A stretch of 35,296 nucleotides of DNA, from assembly GCF_001875325.1 (NCBI RefSeq), contig NZ_MDDC01000021.1, positions 1 to 35,296 on the forward strand, written 5' to 3'. Below are positions 16,619-24,016 of this stretch, piece by piece. The DNA is from Neomoorella thermoacetica (GTDB lineage Bacteria > Bacillota > DSM-521 > Neomoorellales > Neomoorellaceae). The notes beneath the pieces are model-generated. The model had not been told where the DNA came from and did not search any database. It was given only the letters and a program-made list of their open reading frames with translations. Made by a program: the position numbers and the translations under genes. The number at the start of each line of letters is the position of its first letter. Position 1 is the first letter of the stretch.

Positions 16619-18699
16619 TATAAATCGCTTCCCTTAATCTTTACGAGGCGCCAGGGGATCCGGTCCAGGGGCAGCTTGCCGATAGAGGTGACGGCGGTGA
16701 ACATCAGGTAGTGCTCGCCGGGAGGAATAAGGTCCGGCAGGGCCATCTCCAGGCTGTCACCTCCGGAAGCTACCCGGATGGCATTCGGGTCGTAACCGGC
16801 CGGGCGGGTCAGCCACCTGACCTGTTTCTCGCCGGGTGCCCAGGACCAGGTAAAGCGCTGGCTACCGGCCCCGGGAGCAGCTGGCAACAGGTAGAGGCTC
16901 AGGGTGTAATTCACCGGAAAACCAACCCGGCCCCAGGTGTCCAGACGTAAATAAGTGGTCCGGCCGGTTTGGAGCAGGTAGGCCGCCTTGAGATCACCGC
17001 CCCGTTCCACTTTTTTTGTCACCAGGTCACCGCCGGGGTCAAGGGCAATAATGGCATCCCGGGGCCAATCTTTAACCTCACCGTCGACACTCATGCCCGT
17101 CGCTGTGGTAAATACTTCCTGGTCCGGCAGGAGGGAGAAGACCTCGTTGGGCCGCTCAAAATTGGCCAGGAAAGTGGGCATGACCATCTCCTGGGTCCGG
17201 TAAGCGGCAATAGCCTTTTTTTTCAGTTCCAGGATCGCCGGCGTCAGGGAGAATTTATACCAGGGCGTACCCCGGGCCAGGAAATACCCCGGGGGCAGGA
17301 GGGGCTTATCGTCCCGGTCAAATACCGGCAGCATTTGCCACATGCCGGTATGGATGACGAAAGTATAAATACGGGGATGAAAGGTGGGGTCTTCCCCCTT
17401 TAGTTCCCCCACTGCCGCCAGGGTGAAGGCCCCGGTGGCCCAGTGGTCGGGATGACTGTCGTTAGTGTCGGTAACATAGATATCTGTAGGCCGGTACTCC
17501 CGGAGGATGGCCTCAAGGTTGGCGAGGAGGGCCGGGGCCGCATAAGGCTCGCCCGGTTTAAAGGCCAGTCTATAGGGCACGGCCTCCTGGCGGGTATAGG
17601 CCGAGCGATAGGGCTTGTCTTCCTGCCAGTAATTACTCCAGATGGCGGCCAGCCCCCCGTCAGGGTAACCCATAAAAATAATGTCGCCCGGCCTGATTCC
17701 CAGGTTTCCCAGGGCGGCGATGGCTTCCTGCTGGCGCCTCTCGCCGTAAGTCAGAAAGTCTCCGGCACTGGCCGGCAAAATGCCCCTGCCCGTCTCTACC
17801 CCCCGGCGGAAGCCATCGCCGTTGGTCATAAATACTACCTTTACGGTATCCCCCCGGGCCCTGGCCGTGGCAATCAACCCCCCGGCGCCCAGGGTCTCAT
17901 CATCCGGGTGGGGCGAAACGACCAGCAGGCGCTGTCCTGCTGCCGGCAGGTTTAAATCAGGCATCCTGCCGGCTTCCGCGGAAGCGGTCCGCTGGGTGTC
18001 GTAGTTAAAGGCCACTCCCAGCGACAGCAGAAGCAACAACACGGCTACCGGCCGCGCCTTTAACTTCTTCCTGGTCAGGCGCCAGAAAAAGCCGGCAATA
18101 TCTTTATACATACCCATCCTGGCTACTACCCCCCGGTACAGGCCCCTTTTTTCTTCCTTCATAATATGGGTCATGTTGACCAGGGGTACCTTCTCTACCC
18201 GCCATTTCCGGGCTCTGGCCTCGCTGGTGAGCTGGACCTCTACCTCGAAACGGCTCTTGTCGGCACCGATGGCTAAAAACAGATCTTTACGAATGGCTCG
18301 CTGGCCGGAAAGGTGGGGAGCCACTACCTGGGCCAGGTCGGTCATGGAGCGGCCGCGGCTGAAGATGCCCACGCTCATCTCGGCCCGGCCCGCCAGCAGG
18401 GGCTCGATGAGGGCCTGAACGTGGCCCGGCAGCAGTCCCTCCAGGTCGGCATCCAGGAAGAGGAGGATGTCCTCCCTGGCCTCCCTGGCGCCGGCAGTCA
18501 TGGCTGCCCCTTTGCCGCTGTTTACGGCCAGCTCCAGTACCCTGGCCCCGTGGTAGCGGGCCACGGCGGCGGTATCATCTTCGGAACCGTCGCTGACGAC
18601 GATGATTTCGGTAACTGCAGCTACTTGTTTCAAGGTGTCAATAATTCTGCCTACGGTGGTCTCTTCGTTGTAAGCCGGGATCACGGCACTAACGCCCAT
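16618..18699 (-). CDS. Glycosyltransferase 2 / PIG-L deacetylase fusion with C-terminal beta-sandwich domain
   Basis: A 693-residue multidomain protein. Residues 1-205 are a family 2 glycosyltransferase (VIPAYNEE at 6-13, DGSEDDT, and the metal-binding DAD at 83-85). A basic stretch (210-216) and one hydrophobic segment (217-231) follow, ending in an Ala-Ser-Ala-Glu-Ala sequence like a signal-peptidase site. Residues 256-515 are a PIG-L/LmbE N-acetylglucosaminyl deacetylase (SPHPDDE at 262-268, HPDH at 416-419). Residues 537-690 resemble a CBM9-like domain (VDGEVKDWP). The charge pattern puts the transferase inside and the deacetylase outside the cell. The ATG has GGAGGA upstream. It heads the overlapping operon with GCS2, psd and dedA. 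Confidence 0.85.
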   Translation of the reverse strand: MGVSAVIPAYNEETTVGRIIDTLKQVAAVTEIIVVSDGSEDDTAAVARYHGARVLELAVNSGKGAAMTAGAREAREDILLFLDADLEGLLPGHVQALIEPLLAGRAEMSVGIFSRGRSMTDLAQVVAPHLSGQRAIRKDLFLAIGADKSRFEVEVQLTSEARARKWRVEKVPLVNMTHIMKEEKRGLYRGVVARMGMYKDIAGFFWRLTRKKLKARPVAVLLLLLSLGVAFNYDTQRTASAEAGRMPDLNLPAAGQRLLVVSPHPDDETLGAGGLIATARARGDTVKVVFMTNGDGFRRGVETGRGILPASAGDFLTYGERRQQEAIAALGNLGIRPGDIIFMGYPDGGLAAIWSNYWQEDKPYRSAYTRQEAVPYRLAFKPGEPYAAPALLANLEAILREYRPTDIYVTDTNDSHPDHWATGAFTLAAVGELKGEDPTFHPRIYTFVIHTGMWQMLPVFDRDDKPLLPPGYFLARGTPWYKFSLTPAILELKKKAIAAYRTQEMVMPTFLANFERPNEVFSLLPDQEVFTTATGMSVDGEVKDWPRDAIIALDPGGDLVTKKVERGGDLKAAYLLQTGRTTYLRLDTWGRVGFPVNYTLSLYLLPAAPGAGSQRFTWSWAPGEKQVRWLTRPAGYDPNAIRVASGGDSLEMALPDLIPPGEHYLMFTAVTSIGKLPLDRIPWRLVKIKGSDL

Positions 18700-18823
18700 A
18701 TACTATCCTCCGCAAATGACTATTTCCCTGAAAATGCTCTTCATTAAATGGCCTTGTCTACCCTGCTACAAAGGTACAGGCATTTATAATTCGCTGCCAG
18801 GTTAAGGATATCCTTCCTATATA

Positions 18824-18855
18824 ATAATTATTGCCCTGGAATTAGTCCAGGGCAA
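18824..18855 (-). terminator. Terminator downstream of the YeeE/YedE pseudogene
   Basis: On the minus strand TTGCCCTGG and CCAGGGCAA pair with a seven-base loop and are followed by TAATTATTAT. It lies 17 bases beyond the stop of the decayed gene and insulates it from the fusion gene that starts at 18699. Confidence 0.7.
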
Positions 18856-18871
18856 CATGCAGGGGATTTTT

Positions 18872-19475
18872 TCAGGCTATTTTTTGTTTCTTTCCCCGGG
18901 AGTCCTTTTCCTTGAGTTCCCGGAGCAGCAGTTTTCCCCCCAGGTAGGCCCCTTGCCAGCCCCAGGCCAAAGAGCCACCCGTAGAGAGAGGGAGGCTATG
19001 CCATTGAAAAAGACACCGATATTGTATCCCATAGCAATCCTGGCGCTGTAACCCATCATTATGCCGCCGGCCAGGGCGGCGGGAACTACCTGCCAGCGCC
19101 GGGGCAGGTGGAGGCGAAACTCAGAAGCTGCCAGGGCCGCCAACCCGGCCCCCCAGATGATCCCCAGGTTGAGGATAGTCCCGGGTTCGGCCAGAGAACC
19201 GAAGCCCAGGGCCCGGGTGTGGTCCGGCAAAGAGAAGTAGTACCAGCCGGACGGGTGGCCGGTAAGGCCTGCCAGAACCAGGCCCCCCAGTAACCGAAGG
19301 CAGTGATAATCCCCCAGGGCCGGCCGGTGCACCAGGCCGGGGCGACGTCCAGGACAGTCAGGACGACCCCACCGGCCCAATAGGGCCATGGCCGGGACCA
19401 GAGGTGGCACAGTTTGTGCTGAGAGCCCCTTCCAGTTCCATGGCTGTCGTGACCCGGGGGTAAAAGCCGTAACAA
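18872..19475 (-). pseudogene. Decayed YeeE/YedE-family transporter (C-terminal half)
   Basis: Only the second half of a YeeE/YedE (sulfur transport, thiosulfate-uptake TsuA-like) membrane protein can be read, and it needs three frames. One frame gives GGVVLTVL and TGRPWGIITAFGYWGAW; a shift near 19275 gives GWYYFSLP, EPGTILNLGIIWGAG and GGIMMGYSARIAMGYNIG; a second shift near 18965 gives GGKLLLRELKEKDSRG and the stop at 18872. The N-terminal half is absent. The usual Cys in the NIG motif is Tyr here. The sequence upstream of about 19420 is too decayed to place. Confidence 0.8.
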
Positions 19476-19543
19476 TATCCCGGCTTCCCGGCGGCGTTAA
19501 AGGGTGTAAAACCTGTGGTGGTAATGACCCACCCTCATTTTTC

Positions 19544-20242
19544 CTAAAGTTTTACCATTACGGGAGCGATCAGGCTGGCTGTCGCCGGGTCGATATGGCA
19601 GCGATAGGCATAGATTTCCACCCCGGCGGCAGCCGCTTCCCTGATGGTGCTGGCAAAGCAGGGGTCGGTAACCTCGTTGGGGGCCAGGCTGATAGCATCT
19701 TCCCGCTGGATGATAAAAACGGCCGCCGCCCGGTAGCCACGGGAGTGCAGGGCCATCAACTCTCGCAGGTGACGGCTGCCGCGAGCAGTCGGGGCGTCGG
19801 GGAAGAGGGCCAGCCCACCTCTTACCAGGGTTACCGATTTTACCTCAACGTAGCAGGGCGGCCGCCCTTCACCCTGGAGCAAAAAGTCCAGGCGGCTGGA
19901 ACCGGCCCGGACCTCGGCCGCCAGCAGCCGGTAACCTTTGAAGGGTTCAAGCCTGCCGGCCTGTAAGGCGGCGACAAAGAGGCGGTTGGGCAGGCGGCTG
20001 TCCAGGGAAATAAAGGTACCGTTCTGGCGGAGCAGGACCACGTCGTAGGCCGTTTTCCTATCCCCCTGCCGTGACGCCGGGGCCAGGTAGACCTCAGCCC
20101 CGGGCAGCAACAGTTCCGTCAAGCGCCCCGGGTCGGCCAGGAAGGCAACCAGCTTCTCCCCTTCCCTGGCAGCCACTACTGTAAAACGATTGGGCCGGGA
20201 AAGAAAGGTTGCTTTTATCAAATTAGCGGGTAGTTCGACCAT
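19544..20242 (-). CDS. sfsA: SfsA, DNA-binding/sugar fermentation stimulation protein
   Basis: A 232-residue SfsA-family protein. The N-terminal OB-like part includes ATFLSRPNRF near residue 10 and RLTELLLPG; the C-terminal part has a PD-(D/E)XK nuclease-like fold with the conserved YVEVKSVTL and FPDAPTARG segments. The E. coli member binds DNA and stimulates maltose-gene expression; the biochemical role in Firmicutes is unclear. The frame extends 15 codons upstream, but ATG at 20242, preceded by AGGGGTG, matches the family N-terminus. It is monocistronic on the visible evidence. Confidence 0.9.
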   Translation of the reverse strand: MVELPANLIKATFLSRPNRFTVVAAREGEKLVAFLADPGRLTELLLPGAEVYLAPASRQGDRKTAYDVVLLRQNGTFISLDSRLPNRLFVAALQAGRLEPFKGYRLLAAEVRAGSSRLDFLLQGEGRPPCYVEVKSVTLVRGGLALFPDAPTARGSRHLRELMALHSRGYRAAAVFIIQREDAISLAPNEVTDPCFASTIREAAAAGVEIYAYRCHIDPATASLIAPVMVKL

Positions 20243-20554
20243 CACGCACCCCTGCCTCAGCCAGCCCCCTGCGGTGGGATAAGCCATTCAGCAGGGCAGC
20301 CTGGTAAAATCTTTCCCCTACATCATAGTGTTTACCGGGCCTCCAGGTCAACCCTACCGGGTCCCCACAGCCCCGGCGCTGTCCATGAAGGACCTGCGAG
20401 CTCCAAGGCCCGGCCGGAAAGGGAGGCCTTCGTTTTCTACTGTTTCAGGATTTAGCGTGTTTCAGCCCGGTTAAAACCCAACGTCACCGGCTTTCCGAAA
20501 AGCATCCCCAGCTCCAGAAATATGGTTTAATGATATTCGGGAGAAGGTGATCCC

Positions 20555-21246
20555 TTGCCGGAAAATGAAGGGCAACCCCGGCCTCCCCACCACCCCCACG
20601 ACAAGGGTTACAGGCAGCTCCTGGCCGACAAAAGGGTGTTCCTGGAACTCTTAAAGCCCTTCGTCCGGGAAGAATGGGTGAAGGCTATTGACGCCAACGA
20701 TCTCATCCAGGTTCGGCGGGCATCTCCTAGACTTCCGTTACCTGCTGTTTGATGTCAACCGCTATAGCGAAGAAGAACTCGTCAAAACTGCCAATGTAAT
20801 CGCCAGCATTTTTTTACTGGACCAAAAAGCTAAACCTGAAAAGCTGGTAATACGCCTCCAAAAACTGGCTGGAGCAATAGAGGCCATGACTCCCGATGAG
20901 TTCCACCATATAACGACCTGGTTGAAGCACGTTATCAAACCTAAAATGCCAGCCGGCATACAAGCAAAAGTGGATTGCATCCTGGATGCCAACAATCCCT
21001 GGGAGGTGGAACAGATGATTAGTAACCTTGAAATAGCTCTGGATGAAATGAAGCAAGAGATTCTACTGCAAGGAAAGTTAGAAGGAAAGCTGGAAGGAAG
21101 ACTGGAAGGGGAAACGGGAAGTGGCCCGGAACCTGCTTCTGCTCAACGTTGACATTGAAACCATTATTAAAGCCACGGGGCTTGCACCGGAAAAGATAAA
21201 CGCCCTGAAGAAACAATTGGAGAGCAGTGATTTTTGCCGGACGTAA
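20555..21246 (+). pseudogene. Broken Rpn-family (transposase_31/PD-(D/E)XK) gene
   Basis: The start matches the N-terminus of Rpn/PD-(D/E)XK transposase-like proteins (HDKGYRQLLADKRVFLELL, VREEWVKAID). At about 20710 the sequence jumps to a later family region in another frame (GHLLDFRYLLFDVNRY, then NVIASIFLLDQ). Roughly a hundred codons that normally carry the nuclease core are missing. A second frameshift near 21110, inside a KLEG/RLEG repeat, separates the C-terminal tail (VARNLLLLNVDIETIIKATG), which ends at the TAA of 21244-21246. An ATG-led start has AGAAGGTG-type spacing ahead. It cannot make an active nuclease. Confidence 0.85.
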
Positions 21247-21253
21247 ATTCAGG

Positions 21254-21270
21254 AAAAGGCCGGCCTTTTT
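21254..21270 (+). terminator. Weak terminator after the Rpn pseudogene
   Basis: AAAAGG and CCTTTT flank a CCGG loop, followed by T residues and TATAA. The stem is short, so activity is uncertain; it lies eight bases past the last stop codon. Confidence 0.45.
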
Positions 21271-21355
21271 ATAATGTCTAAGGGGAAGTTTTTATGAAAT
21301 TTCCCCGTCGCCTACCGCCGTCTTGGGTCCTGGTCCCGGTTGGGTTACAGGTGAA

Positions 21356-21401
21356 CAAAATGCGAACAGCTTCCTGTTTCTGTCAACAGGAAGCTGTTCG
21401 C
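21356..21401 (-). terminator. Long hairpin terminator of tRNA-Ala
   Basis: A perfect 17-base inverted repeat (21362-21378 with 21385-21401) surrounds a six-base loop. On the minus strand it is followed by ATTTTG. It lies 33 bases past the 3' end of the tRNA, so it is best read as its terminator, with an unusually long stem. Confidence 0.75.
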
Positions 21402-21434
21402 GATTCCAAAAACCCTTGCAATGCTTTCCTTTTC

Positions 21435-21510
<76 letters not shown>

Positions 21511-21601
21511 ACAACGATGATTATTATACTGGCCCGTGACTTGTTTGTCAAGGGCCACTTCATTATGATCCTTTTTAACCATGACTGCCAGGCACGTAAA
21601 T

Positions 21602-22084
21602 CTATGCTCCCTCGTCGAGGTATAAGACTTCTCCCTTGGTATCGTAACCGATGATTTCAGCAAAGCGTCCCCAGTCAACAACGGTTTTAAAGAGTACCTC
21701 GGCGTCCTCGTCAGACATCCTGCGGGCAAAGCGCCGTACAACCTGCTCCCGCCGTACCTGCCGGCCGCGGCCGGATTTAATTAGCTGTAAGACTTCCTTA
21801 AAAGCCGGTAATTCCTGCAGCCTGGCGGCGATTATATCTTTACGCTCATTTATATCAGCATTCAGGAGCTTACTGCCAAGCCTGGTAAGGGTTATATCGC
21901 CATTGGTTGTTTCAATAAACCCCAGTACTCTGGCTGCCTCGATTACCGGGCCGATATCATCCAGTTCCATGGAAAGACTACCGGCCAGTTTAAAGATATC
22001 TTCCCTCCCCCGGGCATCCTCCAGCATTTCCAGCAGGCCGACGACCATCCCTATCCCAACCTGGGGTAGAGGTCCAACATCCAC
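21602..22084 (-). CDS. Free-standing AAA-associated C-terminal domain protein (AAA_assoc_C)
   Basis: A 160-residue protein that resembles the AAA-associated domain normally fused to the C-terminus of NitT/TauT-type ABC ATPases. The family pattern is clear: PQVGIGMVVGLLEML, then GREDIFKLAGSLSMELDDIGPVIEAARVLGFIE, an ADINERK segment, and the closing VVDWGRFAEIIGYD. The start is GTG with AGGGGG about ten bases upstream. A TATAAT element lies near 22145 on the minus strand. The ABC ATPase at 23253-24002 belongs to the type that usually carries this domain and lacks it, so this gene may supply the regulatory half in trans. folE and folB, on the other strand, separate them. The biochemical role is unknown. 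Confidence 0.75.
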   Translation of the reverse strand: MDVGPLPQVGIGMVVGLLEMLEDARGREDIFKLAGSLSMELDDIGPVIEAARVLGFIETTNGDITLTRLGSKLLNADINERKDIIAARLQELPAFKEVLQLIKSGRGRQVRREQVVRRFARRMSDEDAEVLFKTVVDWGRFAEIIGYDTKGEVLYLDEGA

Positions 22085-22303
22085 GGCGGCTATGACCCCC
22101 TATTTTGATACCAATTTTTAGGTACCACTATTTTATCTTATTATAACAGATCTTAGAACAGAATTCATTACTAACCTGGGCGCTCTTCTTTTAGCTATCC
22201 GTCTTTAACCTTTTATAACGCCACGGGGCAGGAAAACTTATAATCCTGGAGAATTATATTTTATGCGCTTAGCAACCAGAACTATAACCGGGGGTAGAAC
22301 TTT

Positions 22304-22861
22304 ATGGATAAAGAAAAGATCCGCCAGGCAGTACGCATGATTATCGAAGCTGTCGGTGAAGACCCGGACCGGGAAGGCCTGCGGGAGACGCCCCGCCGTA
22401 TAGCTGATATGTACGAGGAAATCTTTGCGGGTATCGACCGTGACCCCGGCAATGAATTGACAGTTGTTTTCGACGAAAACCACGAGGAGATTGTGCTTGT
22501 AAAGAATATACCTCTATATTCCATTTGCGAACACCACTTCCTACCCTTCCTGGGCAGGGCCCATGTGGCTTACATTCCCCGGGGCAAAATTACCGGTTTA
22601 AGCAAGCTGGCCCGGGTAGTGGACACCGCCGCCCGCCGGCCCCAGGTACAGGAGCGTTTAACCACCCAGATAGCCGATATTATCATGGAAAAGCTGAATC
22701 CCTATGGCGTAGTCGTTATCATTGAAGCCGAACACCTCTGCATGAGCATGCGTGGCATTAAAAAACCCGGCTCCCTGACTATTACCTCCGCCGTCCGGGG
22801 GGTCTTCCGCCGCGACCAGGCCGCCCGGTCGGAAGCCATGTCCCTTATCCGGGGACGCTAA
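22304..22861 (+). CDS. folE: GTP cyclohydrolase I
   Basis: A 185-residue enzyme that converts GTP to 7,8-dihydroneopterin triphosphate, the first step of tetrahydrofolate synthesis; acetogens need much folate for the methyl branch of the Wood-Ljungdahl pathway. Zinc ligands are Cys75 and His78 (CEHHF) and Cys146 (HLCMSMRG). [13 protein letters not shown] and [10 protein letters not shown] are typical. GGGGGTAG lies six bases before the ATG. A TATAAT at 22239-22244 may be its -10 element, with no good -35. folB follows 20 bases later, so the two form an operon. I saw no THF riboswitch in the leader. Confidence 0.96.
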   Translation: MDKEKIRQAVRMIIEAVGEDPDREGLRETPRRIADMYEEIFAGIDRDPGNELTVVFDENHEEIVLVKNIPLYSICEHHFLPFLGRAHVAYIPRGKITGLSKLARVVDTAARRPQVQERLTTQIADIIMEKLNPYGVVVIIEAEHLCMSMRGIKKPGSLTITSAVRGVFRRDQAARSEAMSLIRGR

Positions 22862-22881
22862 GGAGAAAGGGGGGCAACCCA

Positions 22882-23256
22882 TTGGGCCAGGATAAAATTA
22901 TTTTAGCCGGTCTGGAGTTTTATGGTTTCCACGGCTACCACCCGGCAGAACAACAGTTGGGACAACCCTTTATTGTCGATCTCGAACTCTACCTGGACCT
23001 GGAACCCGCCGGGCGGACCGATGCCCTGGAAGCCACTGTGAACTACGCCCAGGTCTACTGCCTGGTGCAGGAAATCGTCACCGGCCGGCCCTATAAACTC
23101 CTGGAGGCACTGGCCGCGGCCATCAGCGACGCCATTCTCGCCGGTTTCCCGGTGGACGAGGTACTGGTGCGCGTAAAAAAAACCCGGGCGCCCCTGCCGG
23201 GGAGCTTTGACTACGCCGCCGTAGAGATCCGGCGCCGGAGAAAAGAGCAGTCTTAG
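22882..23256 (+). CDS. folB: Dihydroneopterin aldolase
   Basis: A 124-residue FolB that cleaves 7,8-dihydroneopterin to 6-hydroxymethyl-dihydropterin and glycolaldehyde. FYGFHGYHPAEQQLGQPF near residues 13-30 has the conserved glutamate, and RVKKTRAPLPG near 105 the catalytic lysine. The start appears to be TTG at 22882 after a GAAAGGGGGG site. It is cotranscribed with folE, but folP and folK do not follow. Its stop codon overlaps the convergent ATPase gene by four bases. Confidence 0.93.
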   Translation: MGQDKIILAGLEFYGFHGYHPAEQQLGQPFIVDLELYLDLEPAGRTDALEATVNYAQVYCLVQEIVTGRPYKLLEALAAAISDAILAGFPVDEVLVRVKKTRAPLPGSFDYAAVEIRRRRKEQS

Positions 23257-24002
23257 AACAGCAGGGAATATATCTTATCCGTCACCCGGGCGAAGGCTTC
23301 GTCCTTCATATTCCGCGGCCGGGGCAAGTCCACCCTGACGTCGGCCAGGACCCGGGCCGGCCTCCGGGAGAGGACGATTATCCTATCGGCCATAAAAACG
23401 GCTTCCTCAATGCCATGGGTAACCATAAGAACCGACTTGACCGGGAGGGTGACGTCGAGCCACAGGTCCAGGACTTCCTCCCGCAAGTTCTGGGCCGTAA
23501 AGGCGTCCAGGGCGGAGAAGGGTTCGTCCATGCAGAGGAGTTCCGGTTCCATGGTCAGGGCCCGGGCGATACCCACCCGCTGCTTCATACCTCCGGATAG
23601 TTCCCGGGGGTAGGCCTCTTCGAAACCATCCAGGCCGACTTTATCAATATATTTGCTGGCCAGGGCCTCCCTCTCCGGACGGGAGATCCCCTTGGCCTCC
23701 AACCCCAGGGCCACGTTTCCCATGACCGTCAGCCAGGGCATCAGGGCGAAGGACTGGAAGACGATGGCCATTTTATCCATGACGCCCTTCACCTGCTGCC
23801 CCCGGTAAAATATCTCTCCCCGGGAGGGCTGGATCAGGCCTACAACCATTCGCAGGAGGGTACTCTTGCCGGAACCCGAAGGTCCTACCAGGCAGACAAA
23901 CTCTCCCTTGGCAATGCTAAAGGATATATCGTCCAGGACCGTCAACGAACGATTGACGTCGGTATAAGTCTTGTAGACATGGTTAACTTCCAGCAGGGCC
24001 AT
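23253..24002 (-). CDS. ABC transporter ATPase of the M-box-controlled system
   Basis: A 249-residue NitT/TauT-type ABC ATPase. Walker A is at residues 40-48 (GPSGSGKST), the LSGGMKQR signature at 135-142, Walker B (LLCMDEP) at 155-161, and the H-loop reads VTHGIEEA, with Gly where Asp is usual. The preferred start is ATG 24002, eight bases after AAGGGAG; a GTG nine bases upstream abuts that site. The protein ends at the usual ABC boundary and lacks the AAA-associated C-terminal domain, which occurs as a separate gene 1.2 kb downstream. It is second in the operon, 14 bases after the fused permease. No binding protein is encoded nearby. Mg2+-linked function is inferred from the leader. Confidence 0.9.
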   Translation of the reverse strand: MALLEVNHVYKTYTDVNRSLTVLDDISFSIAKGEFVCLVGPSGSGKSTLLRMVVGLIQPSRGEIFYRGQQVKGVMDKMAIVFQSFALMPWLTVMGNVALGLEAKGISRPEREALASKYIDKVGLDGFEEAYPRELSGGMKQRVGIARALTMEPELLCMDEPFSALDAFTAQNLREEVLDLWLDVTLPVKSVLMVTHGIEEAVFMADRIIVLSRRPARVLADVRVDLPRPRNMKDEAFARVTDKIYSLLF

Positions 24003-24016
24003 GCCCGCCACTCCCT

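Noticed and set aside
14275-18699. A bacillithiol or mycothiol-like pathway (glycosyltransferase, PIG-L deacetylase, amino acid ligase)
   Set aside because: The transferase is a family 2 enzyme, not a GT4 BshA or MshA; the ligase is GCS2, not BshC or MshC; and the deacetylase appears to be outside the membrane. psd and dedA point to lipids.
22085-22303. THF or PreQ1 riboswitch upstream of folE
   Set aside because: The conserved sequence blocks of either class are absent. Only a possible -10 element and a ribosome site can be seen.
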